From assembly GCA_947496355.1 (NCBI GenBank), contig CANMCO010000003.1, forward strand, positions 62,001 to 126,000: a DNA stretch of 64,000 nt, written 5' to 3'. The DNA comes from an uncultured Aquimarina sp. GTDB lineage: Bacteria; Bacteroidota; Bacteroidia; Flavobacteriales; Flavobacteriaceae. How positions within the stretch are numbered: the stretch's first letter is position 1; the number at the start of each line of letters is the position of its first letter. The notes under the pieces are model-generated. The model was given only the letters and a program-made list of their open reading frames with translations. It was not told where the DNA came from and searched no databases. Position numbers and translations under genes: made by a program. This document shows positions 24,310 through 31,962 of this stretch, one piece after another.

Positions 24310-26880
24310 ATGAAAAAAATCATCGCTCTTATTTGCCTACTATTTTCTTTGCAAACATATGCGCAAAGATCTCAGGAACCATGGACCAATAATCCAAATT
24401 ACAAGGAGAATTTTCAAAAAATTAACCAAGATCAAATCAATTTAAAGTATCTTAAGAAGTATTTTCAAAAAGACAATCAGAATCTCAAAAAAACCTTGAA
24501 AGACGCAAAAACAGTATCCAAGGCAGTAGGAGGTATTTCATTTGTAAATGGAATTAACCTTGCTTGGATAGAGTACGGAAGAGATATTGGGGTAGATCCT
24601 TTCTTTTCCAGTAATCAATACCATCCAGATCTTAATAAGTTTGGAGAAGTTATGGACTTTGTCAAAAATCGAGGAGGTAATGTTGTTAGGTGGTGGTATC
24701 ATACTAATGGTTCTACTAATCCAATTTTCGACAATAACCAAAAAGTAAAACGTAACCCGTCTTTTTTTCATGATGATGTCAAATCTATACTGGATTTAGC
24801 AGAAAGTAAAGGCCTTAAAGTGCAAATTTGTCTTTGGTCTTTTGATATGTTGAAAGATCAATGGGGTGTAGATGCTTCGGCGAATAAAAAGCTACTTGTC
24901 CAAGAAGAGTATACTAACGCTTACATCAATAATGCATTATTACCTCTTGTTGATTTTATTGGTAATCATCCAGCTCTTTTTGCTTGGGAGATTTTTAATG
25001 AACCAGAAGGAATGACAAATGAGTATGCTGGTCATTGGCCCGGATTTAAGCAAAGGATTACAATGCAAGATATACAACGTTTCGTGAACAAAACGGCAGG
25101 GGCAATCAGAAGAGCGCAACCGGGTGTTAAAATTACCAATGGTGCTTTAGGGTTTTTAACCAATGTTGAAGATGCTTCAAAAGGATTTTGGAATGCATAC
25201 TCTGATGCAAATCTCCAATTTCAAGGGAACGATCAAAAGGGATATTTAGACTTTTATAATATTCATTATTATAACTGGGCACGTTCTAAAGGTTCGCCAT
25301 TTCATAATAATTATGATGCTAATAAAATTGATAAAGAAGCAATTATAGGAGAGTATTATCCTGATGATTTATTCTTTGGACAGCAAGGAGGGGATAACGA
25401 TCATAATTTGTCTACTATACGTGCAACCGATTTAGGAACATCCCTCTTAAATAAAAAATGGGCAGGTTCTTTGGTTTGGTCCTGGACAGATAGAAGCTCA
25501 TCTGGAGAAAGGAACAGGATGGGAACAATAATAAAAAATATTAGCGATAATTCTGGAGAGGAAATTACCGAAGAAGTTGCCTTCAATAATGCATCTAGTA
25601 ACATCGAGCCAAGTAACACATATACTTTCAATATTGATTATATAGCGGCAACAGATCGTGAAATTGTTGTTGAGTTCTGGGCGCCAGATAGATGGTTGGG
25701 AGAAAATGTAGCACAGGTCTCTAAAGGAACCGGAACAAAATCTATAACGGTGAACCTTGCAAATCCTCCAGTAGTTGGTTCTGGATATTTTTATAAAGCT
25801 TATATCCGCCCTGTTGGAACCACTTGGCAAGAAGCAATACATAGAGTTGAATTTACGAGTGTTACTGTTGCTGATGCTGTAAATGATGAGATAGCATTTA
25901 GTAGTCCCCCTTCTATTATTGAACCACAGAACTCGTATAGTTTTGAGATAGATTATTCAGCGACTATTGATCGTGAAATTGTTGTTGAGTTCTGGGCACC
26001 AGATAGGTGGCTAGGAGAAAGTGTAGAACGCGTATCTGCAGGTACGGGAGTACAAGTTGTAACTGTAAATCTTGTAAATTCACCACAACCAGGATCGGGT
26101 TACTTTTATAAGGCGTATATACGTCCGGTAGGAACTACTTGGCAAGAAGCTATACAAAGAGTTGAATTTACAGGTGTTACAGTGCAAATTTCTCAATTAA
26201 TTGTAGATGGAACATACTTTATAACATCAACCCAGTCTAATCAAAGGATTTCATCGAGATGGTGGGAGAATTATAATGCTAAAATGTACAATCCAGGAAA
26301 CAATAATAATGAACGTTGGGAATTTAAACATCTTGGTGATAATGTATATACGATAAGAGATAAAGCATATAATAGATACCTGGAAGTTCGCGATGCGAAA
26401 TGTAGTAATAGGGGAAATGTGACGTCTTGGGAAAGTGCAAATGATAATCATCAAAAATGGAAAGTTATTACTAATGGTAATGATGTATATGCACTTGTAC
26501 CAATGCATTGTCAGCAAAAGGCGTTGGATAGAGCAGGAGGGAACATAAATGCTAATGTGCACCTGTGGGACTTCGACCCATCAAACAATAATCAAAAATG
26601 GAAGATTATTCCATTTACAAGAAATAAAGAAAATATTGTAAGTATAAATAAGGGTGTGGATGCTAAAATATTAATGTATCCAAATCCGGCTCAGGAATTA
26701 GTCAGTATAGTAGGAATAGAAAAAGGAGATGAAATTATCATTCATGATCTTTTAGGTAAAGTTGTGAAAAAGTCTATGGCGCAAGATAAGCAGGAAACAA
26801 TTTCTATTAGAGATTTAGAAACGGGATACTATAGCGTTTCTATTTCTGGAAAAATGCAACAAACGTTATTAAAAAAATAA
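24310..26880 (+). CDS. Secreted GH5-type (mannanase-like) glycoside hydrolase with duplicated modules, ricin-like CBM13 and T9SS tail
   Basis: 856 aa. Signal peptide 1-19 (QTYAQ). The catalytic domain covers about 75-415: FNEPEG gives acid/base Glu231, IIGEYY gives nucleophile Glu348, and IHYYNW is the conserved His-Tyr. This resembles GH5 beta-mannanase/cellulase enzymes. Two tandem modules of about 100 residues follow (about 421-520 and 526-625) with DREIVVEFWAPDRWLGE in both. Then comes a ricin-type beta-trefoil (about 630-770, QKWK repeats) for carbohydrate binding and a type A T9SS sorting tail (about 783-856, MYPNPAQELVSI), which sends it through the type IX system to the cell surface or outside. 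Monocistronic. Exact polysaccharide not determinable. Confidence 0.88.
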   Translation: MKKIIALICLLFSLQTYAQRSQEPWTNNPNYKENFQKINQDQINLKYLKKYFQKDNQNLKKTLKDAKTVSKAVGGISFVNGINLAWIEYGRDIGVDPFFSSNQYHPDLNKFGEVMDFVKNRGGNVVRWWYHTNGSTNPIFDNNQKVKRNPSFFHDDVKSILDLAESKGLKVQICLWSFDMLKDQWGVDASANKKLLVQEEYTNAYINNALLPLVDFIGNHPALFAWEIFNEPEGMTNEYAGHWPGFKQRITMQDIQRFVNKTAGAIRRAQPGVKITNGALGFLTNVEDASKGFWNAYSDANLQFQGNDQKGYLDFYNIHYYNWARSKGSPFHNNYDANKIDKEAIIGEYYPDDLFFGQQGGDNDHNLSTIRATDLGTSLLNKKWAGSLVWSWTDRSSSGERNRMGTIIKNISDNSGEEITEEVAFNNASSNIEPSNTYTFNIDYIAATDREIVVEFWAPDRWLGENVAQVSKGTGTKSITVNLANPPVVGSGYFYKAYIRPVGTTWQEAIHRVEFTSVTVADAVNDEIAFSSPPSIIEPQNSYSFEIDYSATIDREIVVEFWAPDRWLGESVERVSAGTGVQVVTVNLVNSPQPGSGYFYKAYIRPVGTTWQEAIQRVEFTGVTVQISQLIVDGTYFITSTQSNQRISSRWWENYNAKMYNPGNNNNERWEFKHLGDNVYTIRDKAYNRYLEVRDAKCSNRGNVTSWESANDNHQKWKVITNGNDVYALVPMHCQQKALDRAGGNINANVHLWDFDPSNNNQKWKIIPFTRNKENIVSINKGVDAKILMYPNPAQELVSIVGIEKGDEIIIHDLLGKVVKKSMAQDKQETISIRDLETGYYSVSISGKMQQTLLKK
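25577..26187 (+). repeat. Tandem duplication inside the GH5 gene (315-bp period)
   Basis: The two modules are offset by 315 bp (105 codons). A 29-bp stretch is identical at 25654-25682 and 25969-25997, and TACTTGGCAAGAAGC-like segments recur near the end of each copy. Identity at the DNA level points to a recent duplication or gene conversion. No linker of different composition separates them. Confidence 0.8.
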
Positions 26881-26899
26881 CATGTATAGCGCATAAAGG

Positions 26900-26936
26900 A
26901 AATGAGTCTTATCTGTGATGATAAGGCTCATTTTTT
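26900..26936. terminator. Bidirectional terminator between the GH5 gene and rlmH
   Basis: A 13-bp stem (AATGAG, one G-U pair, CTTATC against GATAAG, CTCATT; 6-nt loop) is followed by T6 on the plus strand. It overlaps the last codons of the convergent rlmH, so it can serve both. Confidence 0.82.
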
Positions 26937-27382
26937 AATATTGTAAATCCTCTATACAGTTGTTCAACAAAAAATAAACGTATCATCTGATGAGAAAAGG
27001 TCATCTTAGATAATGATAACTTACTATTGGCTCTATTATATATATCTGGACTAAAACCATAGGGCCCACCAATAACAAAAACTAAACGCTTTATTCCACT
27101 ATTCATATGTTTTTGCAGGAGTTCAGAAAAACCTACAGAATCATATTGTTTTCCATTTTCATCTAGCAATACTATGATATCAGAATTTTCAACTTTTTCC
27201 AGAATTAATTTGCCTTCTTTTTCTTTTTGCTGTGATTCATTTAGGTTTTTAGCATTTTTAAGATCGGGGATGATTTCAAAATTGAATTTGACATAAAACC
27301 CTAACCTCTTGAGGTAGTTAGAAATAAGATCTTCTAATTGTTTGTTATCGGTTTTTCCAATTGCCAGTAATTTGATATTCAT
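26909..27382 (-). CDS. rlmH: 23S rRNA (pseudouridine(1915)-N(3))-methyltransferase
   Basis: 157 aa, the usual SPOUT-class RlmH length. The knotted SAM-binding region is visible (VIGGPYGFSPDIY, SKMTFSHQMIRLFFVEQLYR, ending EPYHHR). It methylates pseudouridine 1915 in helix 69 of 23S rRNA in assembled 70S ribosomes. Single gene; no clear promoter seen in the 139 bp upstream. Confidence 0.95.
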   Translation of the reverse strand: MNIKLLAIGKTDNKQLEDLISNYLKRLGFYVKFNFEIIPDLKNAKNLNESQQKEKEGKLILEKVENSDIIVLLDENGKQYDSVGFSELLQKHMNSGIKRLVFVIGGPYGFSPDIYNRANSKLSLSKMTFSHQMIRLFFVEQLYRGFTILKNEPYHHR

Positions 27383-27462
27383 TTTGCGCTAATTTGTAAT
27401 AATTTTACCTTGAAGGTTATTAAATTTTACATTCATATTTAAAAGTAAATAAAAATACATGG

Positions 27463-27489
27463 TACTTCTGACTTCGTACTTCCGACTTC
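27463..27489. repeat. Two 13-bp near-identical direct repeats
   Basis: TACTTCTGACTTC (27463-27475) and TACTTCCGACTTC (27477-27489) differ at one base, with a 14-bp period, between rlmH and nadC. Short TCTGACT-type repeats occur in flavobacterial intergenic DNA. No function assigned. Confidence 0.6.
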
Positions 27490-27521
27490 TTTTTTTACAT
27501 TAGCAAAAATAACCATTCAAT

Positions 27522-28379
27522 ATGATTAGTGAAGCCCAATTCAATAAAGAAATTGATTTGATCATTGCCAATGCGATTCGTGAAGATGTTGGAGATGGAG
27601 ATCATAGTTCTTTAGCATGTATACCAGATTCCGTAACCGGTAAAGCAAAACTTTTGGTTAAAGATGAAGGGATTTTGGCAGGAGTTGAATTTGCCAAAAA
27701 AGTATTTAAGTATGTGGACCAGAACATGGATGTTGAGGTAAAAATTGAAGATGGCTCTCCTGTAAAATATGGTGATATAGCCTTTTACGTGTCTGGAAGT
27801 TCTCAATCCATTCTAAAAGCAGAACGATTAGTGCTAAACGCCATGCAACGAATGAGTGCAATAGCTACCAAAACAAATCACTTTGTAAAACTTCTTGAGG
27901 GTACAGGAACCAAAATACTAGATACTAGAAAAACAACTCCAGGAATACGTGCACTCGAAAAATGGGCAGTAAAAATCGGAGGTGGAGAAAATCATAGGTT
28001 TGCCCTTTATGATATGGTTATGCTAAAAGATAATCATATCGATTTTGCCGGAGGAATAACAAAAGCTATAGAAAAGACAAAAAGATATTTGCTAGATAGT
28101 AATTTGGATCTTAAAATCATTGTCGAAGCACGCGACCTTAATGAAATAAAAGAAATACTAAAAACACCTGGAGTGTATAGAATCTTAATTGATAATTTCA
28201 ATTATGAGGATACAAGAAAGGCTGTTGAATTGATCGCAGACACCTGCCTTACAGAGTCTAGTGGAGGAATTAATCAGAAAACAGTGCGCGAATACGCAGA
28301 ATGCGGCGTAGATTATATTAGTAGTGGTGCATTAACACATTCTGTACATAATCTGGATTTAAGCTTGAAAGCGATATAG
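27522..28379 (+). CDS. nadC: Nicotinate-nucleotide pyrophosphorylase (carboxylating)
   Basis: 285 aa, full length. Conserved stretches: EDVGDGDHSS near the start, LNAMQRMSAIAT, ILDTRKTTPGIRALEKWAVK, MLKDNHI and the closing YISSGALTHSV. It converts quinolinate and PRPP to nicotinate mononucleotide, CO2 and PPi in de novo NAD synthesis. It starts 139 bp after the divergent rlmH start and is followed after 3 bp by the BrkB-family gene, so they share a transcript. The repeat at 27463-27489 lies in its upstream region. Confidence 0.95.
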   Translation: MISEAQFNKEIDLIIANAIREDVGDGDHSSLACIPDSVTGKAKLLVKDEGILAGVEFAKKVFKYVDQNMDVEVKIEDGSPVKYGDIAFYVSGSSQSILKAERLVLNAMQRMSAIATKTNHFVKLLEGTGTKILDTRKTTPGIRALEKWAVKIGGGENHRFALYDMVMLKDNHIDFAGGITKAIEKTKRYLLDSNLDLKIIVEARDLNEIKEILKTPGVYRILIDNFNYEDTRKAVELIADTCLTESSGGINQKTVREYAECGVDYISSGALTHSVHNLDLSLKAI

Positions 28380-28382
28380 AAT

Positions 28383-29306
28383 ATGTCAAAAGCGATTGAA
28401 GATAAGCTTAGTAAAATCCCTGTAATCAATATTTTGGTTAAAGTAGGTAAGAAACTTATTCTTCCGGGATTTGAAGGTTTATCTGTATATGACTTGATTG
28501 AAATCTATGTTATTGGGATCATTAAAGGAACATTTTCTACGAGAGCAAGTGCTATATCCTGGAGTTTTTTTCTATCTCTATTTCCGTTTCTATTATTTCT
28601 CTTGAACCTTATACCATATGTACCAATAGATAATTTTGAAAAGAATTTTTTTGAATTTGTTAACGGTGCTTTACCTAAGCAATCATCAGAGTTTTTTTCT
28701 GGAATATTTCAGGATATAGCATCCAATCCAAGAGGAGGGTTATTGTCTACAGTATTTATATTATCAATATTGTTTATGACTAATGGAATTAATGCGGTTT
28801 TTTCTGGTTTCGAGTATTCATATCATGTAAGCCTTAATAGGAATTTTGTTAGGCAGTATGCAGTGGCGCTTGGGGTTTCAATAATTGTGGCATCCTTATT
28901 GCTTGTGACAGTAATAGGAACTTTATATTTCACATATTTGGTAGATAATTTGAATAAAATGGGAGTGGTAGATGACACTGTTTTTTGGTTAACAATAGGA
29001 AGATATTTATTATTTGTCTTTATGATATTTGTAATCATAGCTACATTGTTTTATTTTGGCACTTCAGAAGGAAGACAGAATAAGTTCTTTTCCCCGGGAG
29101 CTTTTATGACCACTTTTTTAATAATAGTTACAACATATTTATTTGGGATTTATATTGACAACTTTTCAAATTATAACCAATTATATGGATCAATTGGTGC
29201 AATGCTAATCCTGATGCTATATCTTTGGCTTAATGCCAATTTGTTATTATTGGGATTCGAACTAAATGCATCCCTTAATCAACTTAGAAAAAACTTTGAC
29301 TCATAA
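28383..29306 (+). CDS. YihY/BrkB-family membrane protein
   Basis: 307 aa with about six membrane helices (first near residues 60-80, last near 265-290). The YihY/BrkB pattern is visible: STRASAISWSFFLSLFPFLL, and YGSIGAMLILMLYLWLNANLLLLG near the end, given here in parts: YGSIGAMLIL and YLWLNANLLL. The old ribonuclease BN label for this family is not supported. Transport or envelope role is suspected but unproven. Directly downstream of nadC (3 bp). Confidence 0.87.
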   Translation: MSKAIEDKLSKIPVINILVKVGKKLILPGFEGLSVYDLIEIYVIGIIKGTFSTRASAISWSFFLSLFPFLLFLLNLIPYVPIDNFEKNFFEFVNGALPKQSSEFFSGIFQDIASNPRGGLLSTVFILSILFMTNGINAVFSGFEYSYHVSLNRNFVRQYAVALGVSIIVASLLLVTVIGTLYFTYLVDNLNKMGVVDDTVFWLTIGRYLLFVFMIFVIIATLFYFGTSEGRQNKFFSPGAFMTTFLIIVTTYLFGIYIDNFSNYNQLYGSIGAMLILMLYLWLNANLLLLGFELNASLNQLRKNFDS

Positions 29307-29338
29307 ATATTAATACAAACACTAAATATTACTTAAAA

Positions 29339-29902
29339 ATGAAAAAATTTAGCTTATTATTTTTTATCTTAATGTCCATTACTACATTCCAAGCGCAGAC
29401 AGAAGTTGGTGATGCAACTCTTCCTAATACAGTAGAGTTTAATGGTGAAAATCTAACTATTAATGGAGCCGGTATCAGAGAGAAATACTTTTTTGATATT
29501 TATGCAGGTGGATTGTACTTAAAAGAAAAAAGTAGTAATGCCAGTGCAATAGCAAAAGCGGATAAAACCATGGCAATTAAATTACATATTCTATCAGGTA
29601 TGATGTCTAGAAGTAAAATGGCTACTGCACTTAGAGATGGTTTTAAGAAATCTACAAATGGAAATTTAAAGCCATATCAAGAAAGAATAGATAAATTTAT
29701 TGGTTTTATTAAGGAAGAGATAGAAGTTGATCAAATTTATGATATCGTTTATGAAAAAGGAAAAGGTAGTGTTATCTATAAAGATGGCAAAGAAAGAGGT
29801 TTCGTAGAGGGATTAGATTTTAAAGAAGCACTTTTTAATATTTGGTTAGGAAATAAACCAGCAGACAAAGGACTTAAAAAAGCGATGCTAGGCTCTTTTT
29901 AA
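29339..29902 (+). CDS. Chalcone isomerase-like secreted protein, copy 1
   Basis: 187 aa. Signal peptide 1-19 (TTFQAQ) then a single Chalcone_3-type domain: NGAGIREKYFFDIYAGGLYL, MAIKLHILSG, IDKFIGFI, YDIVYEKGKG, GFVEGLDFKEALFNIWLG. Plant relatives of this fold either isomerise chalcones or bind fatty acids; bacterial members are mostly uncharacterised and a periplasmic lipid- or small-molecule-binding role is plausible. First of three copies in 2.5 kb. A small hairpin (GATAAAAA / TTTTTATC, 29903-29923) follows the stop, and a perfect 50-bp palindrome lies at 29946-29995. Confidence 0.82.
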   Translation: MKKFSLLFFILMSITTFQAQTEVGDATLPNTVEFNGENLTINGAGIREKYFFDIYAGGLYLKEKSSNASAIAKADKTMAIKLHILSGMMSRSKMATALRDGFKKSTNGNLKPYQERIDKFIGFIKEEIEVDQIYDIVYEKGKGSVIYKDGKERGFVEGLDFKEALFNIWLGNKPADKGLKKAMLGSF

Positions 29903-29945
29903 GATAAAAAGATTGTTTTTATCGATAAAATGCACTTATTTTGTG

Positions 29946-29995
29946 AAATCATATATACTTTTATTATGCGCGCATAATAAAAGTATATATGATTT
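29946..29995. repeat. Perfect 50-bp palindrome between chalcone isomerase-like copies 1 and 2
   Basis: Each arm is 25 bp with no spacer, centred between 29970 and 29971 (GCG|CGC). The arms read AAATCATATATAC... to the centre. There is no poly-T tract after it, so it is unlike an ordinary terminator. It could form a cruciform, be a dimeric-protein operator, or yield a processed hairpin RNA. A second 13-bp palindrome, TAGTTATTAACTA, lies at 30008-30020. Confidence 0.9.
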
Positions 29996-30043
29996 TGATC
30001 TAAAAACTAGTTATTAACTACCCCTATAAACCGTAATTATAGA

Positions 30044-30607
30044 ATGAAAAAAATTATCTTAGTATTAGTAGCATTAATTTCGTTGTCTACCGCTACTGCG
30101 CAAATCAGAGTTGGTAAAGCTGTTTTGCCTTATGAAGAAAATTTCGCTGACACTGACCTAAAATTAAACGGTGCCGGTATGAGAGAAATGCTTTGGATTG
30201 ATCTATATGCTGGTGGACTTTATTTACAGAACAAAAGTAAAGACCCTAAAGCTATACTAGATTCAAATGAAACTATGGCAATAAAGCTCAACATTGTTTC
30301 TGGTTTTGTTACACAAAAAAAGATGATCAAAGCCGTACAAGATGGTTTTAGTAAAGCTACTTTTGGTAATACAAAAGCACTAGATGAGAGAATAAGGAAG
30401 TTTACGAGGTTTTTTTCAGAGCCTATTGTAAAGAACGATATTTTTGATATTGTTTACATCAAGGACGAAGGGGTAAAAGCTTATAAAAACGGTAAAGAAC
30501 TTGGTGTTATTGAAGGTCGTGATTTTAAATACGCATTGTTTAAAATATGGCTTGGTGAAGAACCTGCTAGTGAAGGAATTAAAAAAGGAATGCTTGGATT
30601 ACAATAA
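30044..30607 (+). CDS. Chalcone isomerase-like secreted protein, copy 2
   Basis: 187 aa. Signal peptide 1-20 (TATAQ). Same domain as copy 1: NGAGMREMLWIDLYAGGLYL, MAIKLNIVSG, GNTKALDERIRKF, YIKDEGVKAYKNGKELG, EGRDFKYALFKIWLGEEPA. It is closer to copy 3 than to copy 1 in the C-terminal half. It carries the same conserved Arg in the N(G/A)GMR motif. The gene is followed by a strong terminator and preceded by the 50-bp palindrome, so it may be its own unit. Confidence 0.82.
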   Translation: MKKIILVLVALISLSTATAQIRVGKAVLPYEENFADTDLKLNGAGMREMLWIDLYAGGLYLQNKSKDPKAILDSNETMAIKLNIVSGFVTQKKMIKAVQDGFSKATFGNTKALDERIRKFTRFFSEPIVKNDIFDIVYIKDEGVKAYKNGKELGVIEGRDFKYALFKIWLGEEPASEGIKKGMLGLQ

Positions 30608-30633
30608 TTCAGTATTTTCAAAATTATAAATTG

Positions 30634-30665
30634 AAGCTACCTAGAATAAAACAGGTAGCTTTTTT
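30634..30665 (+). terminator. Intrinsic terminator after chalcone isomerase-like copy 2
   Basis: Perfect 9-bp stem (AAGCTACCT / AGGTAGCTT, 10-nt loop) running into T6. Confidence 0.9.
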
Positions 30666-30718
30666 GTTTTTATCTAATTTTATATATTGAACTCAAAATC
30701 ACAAATAATTAAATACAT

Positions 30719-31147
30719 ATGAATTTTTTTAGAATACTTCTTGTTTTATTAATCGCATTTTCTGGTACTGTAAATGTACAGGCTCAAGTAGAAGGCAAAT
30801 GGAAAACTATTGATGATAATACAGGGAAACCCAGATCTATTGTAGAGATTTACAAAAAGGGTGATAAACTTTATGGTAAGATTACTCACATATTAGACGA
30901 AGCAGAAAGAGGAAACCTATGTGAGGAATGTAAAGGAAGTGATTATAATAAACCTATTGAAGGTATGGTCATAATTAAGGATATGAAAAAAGATGGTGAA
31001 GAGTATGAAGATGGTACTATTCTGGATCCTGAAAACGGAAAAGTTTATCGTTGCAAAATATGGGTGGATGAAGAGGATCCAAAAGTATTAAATGTTAGAG
31101 GTTATATAGCTTTTTTGTATAGAACCCAAAAGTGGATACGAGTATAA
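30719..31147 (+). CDS. DUF2147 family secreted protein
   Basis: 142 aa. Signal peptide 1-23 (NVQAQ). DUF2147 pattern: VEGKWKTIDDNTGKPRSIVE, YGKITHIL, CEECKG, then GTILDPENGKVYRCKIWVD and RVRGYI-like end (LNVRGYIAFLYRTQKW). It is a small lipocalin-like beta-barrel family of unknown function in the periplasm. The two Cys (CEEC) could form a disulfide. Its place between two chalcone isomerase-like genes may reflect a shared ligand or stress response, by analogy only. Confidence 0.85.
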   Translation: MNFFRILLVLLIAFSGTVNVQAQVEGKWKTIDDNTGKPRSIVEIYKKGDKLYGKITHILDEAERGNLCEECKGSDYNKPIEGMVIIKDMKKDGEEYEDGTILDPENGKVYRCKIWVDEEDPKVLNVRGYIAFLYRTQKWIRV

Positions 31148-31251
31148 TTAGTACACTTTTTTCATAACCAAATAAAATTTTAACATTTTTTTTGTGTTAG
31201 TTTTTTAAGAATTATTGAACTAAACCAGGGTAATCTTTAAAAAACTAAACC

Positions 31252-31818
31252 ATGAAAAGAATAATTACTCTTACAATTGTATTGGCAATTAGTTCAATAT
31301 CATTTTCACAAATCAGGATCGGAGATGTTGTCTTACCTTATAAAGTAAATTTTGAAGGAAAGGAGTTAACATTAAACGGTGCAGGAATGAGATCTGTAAT
31401 AGGAATTGACACCTATTCTGGTGGATTGTATACAGAGAAGAAGTATACCAATGATAAGGATGTATTGGATTCTGATGAAAATATGTCTATTCGATTAAAT
31501 ATTGTATCCAAAAAAGTGAGCAATACCAGAATGGAGAAGATATTTAGAAAAGGTTTTGATGATGCTATGTACGGTAATACTAAAAATCTTGATGCAAGAA
31601 TAGAAGACTTTTTGAAACTCTTTGATGCGGCCACAAATATTAATGATTATTATGATTTGGTATATCTTAAAGGAAAAGGAATCAAAACATATAAAAATGG
31701 AGAAGAAGTAGGATATATTGAAGGACGAGATTTTAAATATGCTTTGTTTAAAATTTGGTTAGGGCATGAGCCAGCTTGTAAACTCATAAAAGGAGGAATG
31801 CTAGGGGCTAACGGATAG
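31252..31818 (+). CDS. Chalcone isomerase-like secreted protein, copy 3
   Basis: 188 aa. Signal peptide 1-19 (SISFSQ). Same fold: NGAGMRSVIGIDTYSGGLYT, MSIRLNIVSK, GNTKNLDARIEDFL, YDLVYLKGKGIKTYKNGEEVG, EGRDFKYALFKIWLGHEPA. Copies 2 and 3 are the most alike; copy 3 uses YSGG where the others have YAGG. Own leader of about 100 bp after the DUF2147 gene, closed by a very strong bidirectional terminator. Confidence 0.82.
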   Translation: MKRIITLTIVLAISSISFSQIRIGDVVLPYKVNFEGKELTLNGAGMRSVIGIDTYSGGLYTEKKYTNDKDVLDSDENMSIRLNIVSKKVSNTRMEKIFRKGFDDAMYGNTKNLDARIEDFLKLFDAATNINDYYDLVYLKGKGIKTYKNGEEVGYIEGRDFKYALFKIWLGHEPACKLIKGGMLGANG

Positions 31819-31828
31819 AAAGACATTC

Positions 31829-31883
31829 GTTAATAATAAAAAAAGCTAGACCATTTAATGGTCTAGCTTTTTTTATTATTAAC
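31829..31883. terminator. Strong terminator with a 25-bp stem
   Basis: Stem arms at 31829-31853 and 31859-31883 pair perfectly; 5-nt loop. The centre is AAGCTAGACCA / TGGTCTAGCTT flanked by A7 and T7 tracts, so it can end transcripts on both strands. It separates the chalcone isomerase-like cluster from priA. Confidence 0.92.
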
Positions 31884-31899
31884 ATTATTTCATTTTCTA

Positions 31900-31929
31900 T
31901 ATACTAAACTTGTATTTTTGTTTAGTATA
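31900..31929. promoter_or_regulatory. Inverted repeat overlapping the priA promoter
   Basis: TATACTAAAC (31900-31909), a 10-bp spacer, then GTTTAGTATA (31920-31929): a perfect 10-10-10 arrangement. The -7 match TATTTTTG (31913-31920) sits in its middle, so a protein bound here would cover the promoter. This looks like a repressor operator for priA. No regulator gene is adjacent. Confidence 0.5.
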
Positions 31930-31962
31930 CTTAACTATTTTGCTTTTCATTATAAATTGATA

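Noticed and set aside
25401..26562. Open frames on the minus strand within the GH5 gene (25401-25631, 25498-25842, 26251-26562)
   Set aside because: They run antisense through conserved coding sequence, have no family resemblance and owe their openness to codon composition.
31918..31962. Longer priA start at TTG 31918
   Set aside because: The extension lies within the putative operator and promoter, and the conserved N-terminus starts at 31963.
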